Shown here piece by piece: positions 54,558 through 64,000 of a stretch of DNA of 64,000 bases (positions are counted from its first letter, which is position 1; every line of letters begins with the position of its first letter). The notes beneath the pieces are model-generated. The model was not told the origin of the DNA, did not search any database, and worked only from the letters and a program-made list of their open reading frames with translations. Made by a program: the position numbers and the translations under genes. The DNA lies in contig CM047426.1 in the NCBI GenBank assembly GCA_026168455.1, positions 47,749,589-47,813,588 on the forward strand, in the 5' to 3' direction. This DNA comes from Theocolax elegans (lineage: Eukaryota; Arthropoda; Insecta; Hymenoptera; Cerocephalidae).

Positions 54558-55700
54558 TTATATGTAACTGTATTCCATACAGTTTTATATATTCTGTGGC
54601 GTGTAAAAGTTTCGGATTAATCTATTTTTACTAATAATATTTATACGAATGAAGGTATAGAAGCATTTAAAAAACTGTAATTAATTTCCGGAATAAGACA
54701 TATATTAGCACAGAAATTATTACAACTGTGTAAATATATTTTATAATTTTAATCATTGACAGAGAATAGCTTGATCCAAAACTTTCGCACGCTACTGCAT
54801 ATATACGTACATAAAGAATGAATTCAAAGTAAGGAACTTTTAATGTAAAATAATTGTTAAATTGAATATGAAAATATTGTTGATGTATTCTAAAATACAT
54901 AAATAATTTATGCAGTATCTATTTGAATCATGACATCTGTTTTATGATCCGGTAATTCTTTATATTTGCTACCTAAATAAGTATAATTCTACTTTACGTG
55001 GAGAACAGAGTTTTGAAAAACAGAGTCACGAATTTTGTTTAGGAATTCTTTTTTTATATTTCTTTAAATCAAGGCAATGTTCTGCTTAGAGCTTTCTTTG
55101 CCAAAGAAATCCTCCTTCTGAGAAAAATAGTATGTTTTTTCCATTTTGCTATACTCCAAGATTATTTTCCAACCTTTACATTGCAACCTAGGTAAATCTG
55201 CAATATAGATAATAAGAATTTATTAATTACTTAGAGCAGCACATCATATTAATTAAAGATATGTATCAAAATCAGAATTAAGTAGATAAATCTTCATATG
55301 TTATAATTCACTATATAATAAAATAATTATTATTAACATCAGTTTTTCTTAGACTAACAAAAACTATATTTTATTTATTTTAAATATTTTTGACGTGTCA
55401 AATCAAAAAGTTATTTGATATTTATTTTAAACATTTAACCAAACAATTATTTAACTATATTGTGTAAATCTTAACAATCTATATCACCTTATTATCAATC
55501 TCTTCATACCTAGAATAAGGTTCCTCCAATCCTATTAAAATATAGTTTTTGTATTTTGAATTGCATGTAATTTATTCTAAAAATATTTACTTGTAGTCAA
55601 ATCGAATTTTTGGTTATTTCACATTTTGTAAAGCTTTGGTTTATATTTATACAGGAATTCTAAACCTATTTGTGAATAGGTTCTTCTAAGTTTATAAGAA
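54558..55700. other. AT-rich sequence, no gene seen
   Basis: No coding frame or structured repeat is visible. Confidence 0.45.
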
Positions 55701-55704
55701 TATT

Positions 55705-55990
55705 TTTATTGATTATTTTTTAAATAAAATAGAAAAATTGTTATAAATAAGTTACCATTATTGTCGTCTGCATTTTCTGATATCCCTTTCTTCATTCTAA
55801 GAAATCGGTTAACTCGCAGCGACTGTAAGATCTAGCTTTCTTACTGTAGATCTTCTGTTTGCGATTCTTGTTGACTCAGATGAAATTTCTGGCAAGCTTG
55901 ATCTGCGCGAAACCGCAAATTCTGGTGTACTGAAACTTGATCTACTACAAGTTGGAGTTGTTAAAATGTGAGGTAGTGTATATGTCAATC
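55705..55990 (-). CDS. Candidate terminal exon with 3' UTR
   Basis: The minus-strand frame from ~55990 to the TAA at 55809-55811 encodes a basic, Ser/Thr/Arg-rich tail (PTCSRSSFSTPEFAVSRRSS, RIANRRSTVRKLDLTVAAS). Codon use is richer than in the flanks. A possible acceptor AACTTGTAG precedes GATCAAG near 55950. AATAAAAAT on the minus strand near 55710 could be a poly-A signal. No other exon was found. It may equally be a chance frame. Confidence 0.25.
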
Positions 55991-56069
55991 AATCCTTTAT
56001 TTCTGAGATAGGTAAAATAAAATTATGAAATATAAATTTAAATTGTTTAAATTGTATTATAACCCACGC

Positions 56070-56800
56070 AGCATGAAAGCTTCCCGATGAAATATTCATG
56101 CAATATTACTTTGCAAGTTTGCCGAAACCTTCCTAAAACTTAACTAAATCTTACAGCAATATTTCAAAGGAACAGTCTACAAAAGCGTTCTGTAATTTTT
56201 TAGCAACATTACAAGAAATATATAAATAACGATAAAATGTTATATTGCATGAAACATTGCCAATAGATTGCAGCAACATTTCTAGAAATATGTACTAAAA
56301 AGTAAAAATTTGTTTTTTTACTGTGTGACCCTCATCATCGCAACAATTATTTAAAATACACAATGGAGGGTGAAAAAATCTCAAAATTTCTAGAAATGTT
56401 TCAAACTTCATCACAGAAAACTTTCATGAAAGACAAACAAGAATATCTAAGCATGATTTATGACATATTCAAAGAAATGATACAGCGAAAGTTTGATGCA
56501 AGCTATTCAAATATATTATTGCGACCATACAAGGAATATTGCTGCCTAAGGTTCCAGAAAATTTCAAAGAAAGCGTGAGGCAATCATTGGTCACTAACTT
56601 CTAGAAAACTTGCGTAAAAGCCTTCCAGCAAGATTTCAATGCATTGATTCTGAGCGATCAAAAGACAATATTTCCAGCAACCTTCTTGCAAGTTTGCAGC
56701 AAACCGCACCGAAAATCACAGTGGCAAAAAAAATTAAGCTGGCATGCAAACTTGCTGAAATGTTGCCGCAAATATTCCCCGATGGAAATTTTAAAAAGTA
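56070..56800. repeat. Word-rich region (GCAACATT / GAAATTTC words)
   Basis: Degenerate words such as GCAATATT, GCAACATTTC, TTGCAAGTTTGC, CTAGAAAT and AACCTTCC recur irregularly. Locally the steps are ~11 bp (e.g. 56125, 56136, 56146, 56157). The left end CCCACGCAGCA at ~56064 resembles other element termini. Two short frames (56363-56578, 56610-56801) run through it and are probably not genes. Confidence 0.45.
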
Positions 56801-57763
56801 AATAAAAGTATATTAAATGCAGCTAAATGTGACAATTGAAACTGTATTTACTTTTACATACGTTTATTTACTTTTCTTTACATTTATTTATATTTATATA
56901 TCTTTAGTTATACTTGTATACTATTATTTACATTTCTGATTGTTTCAAAGAAAAATTTACTGGCACCAAATAGTTTATTATAATCGTATATATAATTCAT
57001 TACAGATATTTACATTTATTTAGATTTATTTACGAATGTATACATTTTTTATTGTTTATATAAATTTATGTACATTTATTTACAGTTATAAAATAAATTG
57101 CAATAAATAAAATTATAAATAATAATAAATTAAATTAAAGTATTAAAAAACTATTTATCAAAAGGCGCGATAGCGCCTGACGCAAGTATAGGCGCGAGAG
57201 CCATTATATACAGCTAACTAGCCCCCCCAGATTTTTACTTTTTAACCACTTCAATATTACTTATTTATTTTGTGCTATTGGCCACGCATTACTTTCCTTA
57301 TTGCTAACCCTCACTGTACAACAAGTTTTGTCCGAATTCATTCACGCATAATTAAGAAAATCGATGCCAAAGATATTGCTTGCTGAATTCCTTTTCTCGA
57401 TTTTTGTTCCTTCCCTTTTTTCGTTTCCCTATGTATATATATGTCTATAGAAAGCGAAAAGAGATAGCGATATGGGAGATGTGTGAGATAGAAAGACAGC
57501 GTTGCGTGCCAGCCGGTCAAAGAACGCATACAGAGCTCCCAACGATTGGCAGGACATTTAGTTTAGAAGTGTCAGCGAGAGGGCGCTATATTATACTGCT
57601 ACTGTCAGCTCAGTACTCTCTGTTGACATGCATTTTGTTTGGTTATAGTCTTATATCAAAGTATAAAGTACACAACATTCATTTATTGTGACAAATTTTT
57701 TATTAATTTAAATTTTCTGTATTATTCTGATTAAACATTAATTTTTTTAATTTTTTATAATCA
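56801..57763. other. TTTATTTACATT-rich stretch and AT-rich flank
   Basis: 56830-57080 repeats the word TTTATTTACATT at short spacing. 57160-57700 is less AT-rich with GGCGCGATAGCGCC near 57163, but no gene was recognised. Confidence 0.4.
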
Positions 57764-58528
57764 CCCCAATAGACATACGATTGCAAATTGACAGCAACTT
57801 TGCAAAAAAAATTGTACCTGTTTATCCAAAATTTGCGTCAATGTAAGTCCTTATTTATTATAAATTTGCTTCAAATCATTTACATGAAAATAGTGACAGC
57901 AAATTTATATAAAATTAAAGTCAATTGTTGCATAAAATTATTACTTTTCAAATAGCAAGTATTGCTATAAATGTGCTTTTATTTTGTTGAAATAATATTT
58001 TAAGTAAATATAATAGAATACTTATATTATTTTTGTGCAACTAGATCGCACGTCGCATCGCCACAACTAGTAAATGTGTTAGACTCTTATAATTGCAAAA
58101 AAAGTAACAAAACTTGAAATACTTCACAAAAACACAGATTTTCTTGAATAAGAAATACGTTGAAATTATTATTTTCATGATTGCAAAATAGCAACAAATT
58201 ATCATCAAATCTTTTTGCGATATACTGCACTATGTAAGCATTTACTGATTTAATTTTGCTACCAATTTCCTGAAAAAGAATTTCTCAGATTATGATATAG
58301 CAGCTCGTGTAGCAGAGTTAAATAACAAATTAATCTAAATCTGCGTCCTTATTTGTTAGCAAATTTATAGCAATTATTTGTTGCAACTTTTTTTAACAAT
58401 TTTACATAAAATTTAGGTACACGTCACTATTATGTAAAGTCTTGTTAGCAAGTTTAACACAAGTTGTTTTCAAAAAATGTGTAGCAAGTTTTAACGAAGT
58501 TTTGTCTGTGCGACTTTGTCTATTGGGG
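57764..58528. mobile_element. 765-bp MITE-like element, CCCCAATAGACA ends
   Basis: CCCCAATAGACA opens the element at 57764-57775 and its complement TGTCTATTGGGG closes it at 58517-58528. A CA dinucleotide flanks both ends. The interior is full of AGCAAATTT/AAATTTGC-type words. There is no frame of note. Confidence 0.7.
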
Positions 58529-58711
58529 CATAGGAAGGTTGTCGATACAATGCTTTGCACATTGCAGTCAAAGTCGCACAAAGTCCACAAATGTGTAAAT
58601 TAAAATTTTGGTACGTTGGACATCCAGAATTTGTTAAAATGTTTTATGATGAAACCGATAAAACCAAAAGTTATGTAGATAGGGCATACATGTTACTAGA
58701 TTTTGTTTAAA

Positions 58712-59375
58712 CATGGTGAAATTCACTACAGCTTCAGTGATTGGAAATAAATAGTACAATATTATTATATTACTCGAGTATCTGGGAAGTCCATTATGAT
58801 TATACACAAGCTATCATACGTGTTGAATTCTTATCAATTGGTTTGTTTTACTTTTATTTGTTTGACACAAAGTCTCTTGAGAGGATATATTCATGAAGTA
58901 AAATAGAAACTTTAAATATATAAAATAGCTTGCGTATAATCTCAATAGACTTCCCAGTGACTCCAGTCTAGTGGATATAAATTAAGAATTGTTTAATCAT
59001 GGTGAAATTCACTACAGCTCCAGTCATTGAAAATGAATAGTATAATTATTATATTACTCGAGTTACTGGGAAGTCCATTCAGATTATACACAAGCTATCA
59101 TATGTGATGAATTGTTATCAATTGGTTTGTTTTACTTTTATTTGTTTGCCACGAAGTCTCTTAAGAAGATATATTCATGAAGTAAAATAGAAACTTTACA
59201 TATATAAAATAGCTTGCGTATAGTGTCAATAGACTTCCTAGTGACTCCAGTATAGTGGCTAGAAATTAATAATTGTTTAAATATGATGAAATTCTCTGCA
59301 ACTCCAGTCATTGGTAATAAATAGTACAATATTAACTGGAGTAACTGGGAAGTCCATTCAGATTATATTAGTTTA
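58712..59375. repeat. ~285-bp tandem repeat, 2.3 units
   Basis: Units begin at 58712, 58998 and 59282 (ATGGTGAAATTCACTACAGC-like). Each unit contains CTGGGAAGTCCATT and, further on, its complement-like AATAGACTTCCCAGTGAC, so a unit is also a weak inverted repeat. Confidence 0.85.
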
Positions 59376-59753
59376 TACTTTTCAATAGAGCAATAGTTCC
59401 ACTTTCTTCTTCTTTCTTTCTTATCATTCTTTAAAGGACAAATTTTACTTTTTACCCTATTGTAAAGAGTAATTTTTATATTTTGCACTGTTCAAAGAGT
59501 AATTTTAGTTGTTTAGTCGTTTAAAAGGTATTGTTTGAGATTTTTAACGTTACTTAAAGAGTAGTAAAGTCATCAAATTACTCGTTTGAAGTTCAGTTTT
59601 TACTCTTTGGGGTTAAGAGTGTGTGAAGAACCTTCTTTTATTTAACTGAATTTTCCTGAACGAAATGTCAGATCCAAATTACACGAATCTACACCTTTCA
59701 ACATAAATATTATAATTAATATATTAAATAAAAATCTAAAAAAATTCATACAA
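59376..59753. other. AAAGAGTAATTTT word-rich stretch
   Basis: The word AAAGAGTAAT and its complement recur between 59450 and 59630. No gene was seen. Confidence 0.4.
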
Positions 59754-59912
59754 CCCTAGTGGAAATTGAGCATTTTAAGGTTAGTTGAAAATATTTTAAG
59801 GTTAGTTGAAAATATTTTTTGGCTAGTAATTGTAGAATTATTGTCCATTTTTGACCAAATGGCCAATTTTTGGTCAAAAAACGTTTCATAAATGCTTTCA
59901 TTTCTACTAGGG
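59754..59912. repeat. MITE-like element (CCCTAGTAGAAAT family), copy 2
   Basis: CCCTAGTGGAAATT opens it and ATTTCTACTAGGG closes it. An internal 21-bp phrase with AAGGTTAGTTGAAAATA is repeated in tandem (59777 and 59798). Related to 2585-2718. Confidence 0.65.
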
Positions 59913-60540
59913 AGGTTGCTTAAAACAAAAGCAAGAGCATAACTTTTGATTTTTTAAGAAATAATAATGTTTTTAATAATTATTGAGTAAACATTTTTTA
60001 GATGTTAATTATTAATAAATAAGTCATAAACTTTCAACGCAAACATCCCTGTTGAAAAAACCTCATATAAAACTATAAAAAAAATTTTTTTATCGTACTT
60101 CTTGTAGCTTTTGCACCCGGAGTTTGCGATAGAATGCTATACATTATTTAATAGGAATCGGAAAGAATAAGCTTATAACTATAGGCTTCATAATGAACAC
60201 CTCATAAAATGCGATAAAAATAAATTTGTTTATAAGATTTTATAGGAATAAACGTGTAACATAAACGAGCATAAAATAGTTTATCGGAGTGTATCGGGTA
60301 CACATTTATATTTAAATATTTTATATTTATATTTACCGGGCATTATAAGGATTTGCCACTATTCACGTACTTATATATCAATGCTATTTCACTCTAAAGC
60401 TTATAGTATTTTATAATGAAAAACCCGAACATGAATGAATTATCTATAGTTCTATTTCAGGTAATACAAAATGATATATTCTTAACAAGTGGATTTCTAT
60501 CGGGATTTTAACAGTTATTGTCTTATAGAGAATACAAAAA
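59913..60540. other. AT-rich sequence, no gene seen
   Basis: Contains loose ATAAAAT/ACCTCATAAA words related to the following satellite-like units. No coding frame. Confidence 0.4.
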
Positions 60541-62765
60541 TATAAGGTTAAATAGGGCGTTTCACTATAACGCCAAGTAACGGCTATATGACCTTACCAG
60601 CATATTTCAATATTATATAACAACTTACCTGGTACCTTTATAAGGATTTATGACGATCGACGCATAAAACGGGCGGCTTGCATAACGCATCGTACCTGGC
60701 TTTGCCAGTCGAAAAAGTAACCGCTATTGAATCGCTTATCGGATTTTGTGAGGTATTGCTGTATTTACTATTTACAACGAATAGGCATGTATCTGGATTA
60801 CAAATAATTAATGATTTTGCACGATTGCAATTTATCGGGTTGAATAGGACATTTCACTATAAAATCGAGTATTATTTATCCGAATCTACCGGTATATTCT
60901 AATACTGTCAAGCAACCTATGTGGTTCATTTATAAGGTTTAATCAGTTTGTCATATAAATGACCGGTTTGATTACAGGATCTTATCAATTACGCCTGTCG
61001 TAGAAGCAACCGCTATTGAATTGTTTATCGTATTTTACGAGGTATTGCTGTATTTTCTATTTATAACGAATAGGCATGTATCTGGATTTCAAATAATTAA
61101 TGATTTTTCCCCGCGTAAAAAAATTAAAGTTTATATGAACTTTATATGAACTTTAGGTTTGGCTAAACTTGATATGGGGTTGGCCAACTAGACTGAGCCG
61201 AACTTGTGTAACTGACTGTTCAAGTTTGGCGAAAGTGTATCAAAAGTTCATCTGAAATTGATATAAAGTTTTTATAAGGTTTTGTTACAATTACTGACAA
61301 CTAAAATAAAGTTTATACTAAGTTTAGCCGAACTCAATATCAACGTGATATCAAGTTCAAGTATATAAAGTAATATAATGTTGATATCAACACACCCAAA
61401 GAAAAATTTTAAAAATCTTCTTTAACTGACATCAGTAAGTATACATCGGTTAGAAAAATGGATATTTGAGATATAACCAAAAAATTCGAACCCGCCACTG
61501 AAAAGTGTTGTCCATTTCGTTAGTCTTGAAGACATAACCTGAAAGAAGATAGTTAAAAAAACCACAAAGTATCTTGTTTTACATATTAAAATATTAATTA
61601 AAACATAATTAAAAATATAAAATTTTCATTTCAAATAGAAAAAACTTATCTGATGCAGAAGTCCAAAATGAATCTTCTTGTGTCGTATTTTCTATGCTGA
61701 CATCGTTGTCCGGTTTACGCCTTACGTACACCAATCGCGCGACGATGCTCTGTCAACTCGTTTACACACTAAACGACGACTCACGATTACTACAATTGCA
61801 CAAATAATCGTTCAGATTCGCAAAATATAACCTGGTCCGCTGATCCTTTTCGCGCTGCTCTCGCGAGTGAACCGACGCTAGGGTTACTTGCCAAAACAAC
61901 ATTGTTTTTTTTTTTCATCGGCTAATTTATCGATATCTAACCGATTCGTCAGTACCGTTGCGAATGCGGCGCGAGAAGGACCAGCAGATTAGGTTATTTT
62001 TTCAAATCTGACAGTTTAATAACTGCAATTGTAATAATCGTGAGTCGCCGTTTAGTGTGTAAACGAGTTGACAGAGCATCGTTGCGCGATCGGTGTACGT
62101 ATTAACGCGTAATCCGGACAACGATGTCAGGATAGAAAATACGACACAAGAAGATTCATTTTGGACTTCTGCATCAGATAAGTTTTTTCTATTTGAAAAG
62201 AAAATTTTATGTATTTAATTATGTTTTGATTAATATTTTAATATGTAAAACAAGATACTTTGTGGTTTTTTTAATTTTCTTCTTTCAGGTTATGTCTTGA
62301 AGACTAACGAAATGGACAACACTTTTCAGTGATAGGTTAGAATTTTTTGGTTACATCTCAAATATCCATTTTTCTAACCGACGTATACTTAATGATGTCA
62401 GTTAAAGAAGATTTTTAAAAATTTTCTTTGGGTATGTTGATATCAACATTATATTAATTATATCAATTTTAGATGAACTTTTGATACACTTTCGCCAAAC
62501 TTGAACAGTCAGTTACACAAGTTCGGCTCAGTCTCGTTGGCCAACCCCATATCAAGTTTAGCCAAACCTAAAGTTTATATAAAGTTCGTATAAACTTTAA
62601 TTTTTTTACGCGGGTCATGATTGCAATTTATCCGGTTGAGTAAGACATTTCACTATAAAGTCGAGCATTATTTATCCGAATCTACTGGTATATTCTAATA
62701 TTGTCAAGCAACCTATGTGTTTCGTTAATAGGGTTTAATCAGTATTGTCACATAAATGAGCGGTT
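60541..62765. repeat. ~295-bp tandem repeat interrupted by a palindrome
   Basis: Units start near 60541 and 60840 and share GCTATTGAATYGTTTATCG, GAGGTATTGCTGTATTT and CGAATAGGCATGTATCTGGA. A third unit continues at 62615 after the inserted 61110-62614 element (GACATTTCACTATAAAGTCG). Divergence between units is moderate. Confidence 0.75.
61110..62614. mobile_element. 1,505-bp palindromic foldback element
   Basis: The ends are CCCGCGTAAAAAAATTAAAG and its complement. The arms pair almost to the centre at ~61862, with a second layer of inverted ends inside (ACCCAAAGAAAAATTTT at ~61393 and its complement at ~62432). The uninterrupted repeat unit shows that the insertion added the element plus perhaps TC. 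There is no coding frame. Confidence 0.8.
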
Positions 62766-63060
62766 TAGTATTACAATAAATACGGAATAGTCGATTACAT
62801 TTTCGGCGCGAAATTTGTATTTCTCAAGTGGCTTTGGTGTTACTACAAACACATAGAAATATTGTACAATTGAAATATTTCTTCTAAAAATAGGTTAACA
62901 TGTTTTCATATTAGAAAAATAATGAACTATAAACTTTATTACAAGAGAATGCTAAATAAAGAATACATACTAATTCCGTAACAAATTCTGAATTATTTTA
63001 AATGTTAACATGAATCATCGAATCATATTAAAGATTACCAAAATTGGATTACTTTATTGA
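62766..63060. other. AT-rich sequence, no gene seen
   Basis: No feature recognised. Confidence 0.4.
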
Positions 63061-63710
63061 AAATTAAATTTAATATTTCTTTTTGGTGTTTATTACTAGC
63101 TTACTGTAGAAAACCACTATCTTTACTTTAATGAAGAATAACATTGAAAAATATTTATAATTAAATGGCACAAAATTAAGAATACCTGCAAGTGTCACTC
63201 GAGTCTGACAGTTATTTCTATAACCATTAATAAATCACTTAAATATAGAAATATTTAATATTTCTTTGATGTTTATTAGTAGTTTGTAATAAAAACTTCT
63301 ATCATTATATTTTTTTATATGTATATATGAGTATATGTAAAATATTACTCACTCAGAGCTATTAGTTATTGCTATTAATTAGTTTTATAATTTAGAGCAG
63401 ATTCAAATTGAATTAAAATTATTTGTTTTCCAGATCTGTTTTGTCCTTGGAGGAAGAATATTCTTTGTATTTGAAAATATACTGAAAATTAACATGTAAT
63501 TGAGTTTGATTTGATGCCTGAAAAGAAAAGAATTATTATATTGGATAAGTTTATATAAAATAAATTTAATATTTCTTTCTTGTTTATTAGTAGTATATCG
63601 TAGAAACTTCTATCTTTATATGCATGAAGAATAACAATGAGAAACATTTATAACTAAAGGTTACAAAACTAAGAATACATGAAAGTGTCACACGAGTATC
63701 GCTGTATTAA
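63061..63710. repeat. Diverged direct repeats (AAATTTAATATTTCTTT units)
   Basis: Three related stretches (63061-63215, 63240-63330, 63563-63710) share TAATATTTCTTT, GTTTATTAGTAG and GAAGAATAACA, and two end with AAGTGTCACWCGAGT. Confidence 0.65.
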
Positions 63711-63737
63711 GTATACTTATGTAATTCGTATTATTGT

Positions 63738-64000
63738 TGGCGCAGCCGATACAACCCGATAGGCGGTCTGCCCCTTACGTGCGTCGAACCTCGTAAAACC
63801 TTATAAAGAAGTCAAACATTCGAAAACCGGATACAGGACTATTTGTTATAAATAATAAATACGGAATTGCCTGGTAGAATGGGATCAGCGATTTGATTAA
63901 GATTTGTTATTACTGGCGCAGCCGGTAGTAACGGATAGGTCGTATGCCCAATACATAAGTCGATCCTCGTAAAACCTTATAAAAGATCTGTAATGGTTGC
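63738..64000 (+). repeat. Direct repeat with tRNA-primer-site-like string
   Basis: TTGGCGCAGCCGATACAAC (63738 on) and CTGGCGCAGCCGGTAGTAAC (63914 on) lie ~177 bp apart. Each is followed by CCTCGTAAAACCTTATAAA. TGGCGCAGCCGGTAG resembles the primer-binding site of some Ty3/Gypsy elements, so these may be LTR junctions, but no coding part is in the window. Confidence 0.4.

Noticed and set aside
56363..56801. Two small plus-strand frames (71 and 63 codons)
   Set aside because: They coincide with the word-rich repeat and carry its phrases.

Overview
This 64 kb window is eukaryotic nuclear DNA, most likely from an insect and plausibly a hymenopteran such as an ant. It is AT-rich and carries R1-clade LINEs, Penelope-like elements, a mariner with a DUF4817-type N-terminus, a tRNA-derived SINE, Helitron remnants and many foldback or MITE-like elements. 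The species assignment is inference. I see no confidently identifiable host gene. Two weak host-gene candidates are a TATA/CCAAT promoter with a two-exon 68-codon frame (13.3-13.75 kb, + strand) and a possible last exon (55.8-56.0 kb, - strand). The window reads as a graveyard of nested transposons.

Layout. 0-9 kb: copies of an element carrying a hammerhead ribozyme (one complete, two degraded), a solo-LTR-like promoter, a SINE with a perfect target duplication, a Penelope fragment, then a Helitron helicase gene in three ordered pieces split by an internally deleted Copia element and a second SINE. 9-12.6 kb: three partial R1-clade copies in a row. 13-14.5 kb: candidate host promoter and a 41-bp minisatellite. 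14.5-21.8 kb: two copies of a CR1/Jockey-like LINE; ORF1 of the first is split by a 1,313-bp GC-rich element with a 15-bp target duplication. 21.8-30.3 kb: Penelope fragment, half of a foldback, an internally deleted Gypsy, and a mariner with ~490-bp inverted repeats. 30.3-36.1 kb: a ~4 kb inverted-repeat element enclosing a LINE fragment and a 1.65-kb palindrome, then two adjacent foldbacks. 36.1-47.8 kb: a RNase H-bearing LINE on the minus strand, split by a 3.9-kb foldback and a rearranged Penelope element. 47.8-50.8 kb: a fourth R1 copy split by a second copy of the GC-rich element. 51-53 kb: a broken member of an uncharacterised multicopy arthropod protein family. 54-64 kb: almost only repeats (MITE-like elements, 285-bp and ~295-bp tandem repeats, a 1.5-kb palindrome).

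The most notable signals are: (1) a complete type III hammerhead ribozyme at 1569-1637 whose two loops are complementary over 9 nt, with the complementarity kept or re-created in two degraded copies; (2) hammerhead-like cores with co-varying stem II at the ends of Penelope elements; and (3) several short elements and one giant foldback built from short words repeated at about 11 bp (one DNA turn), each locus using a different word. The retroelements and DNA transposons appear dead: frameshifts, stops, missing catalytic residues or large deletions are visible in nearly all of them.
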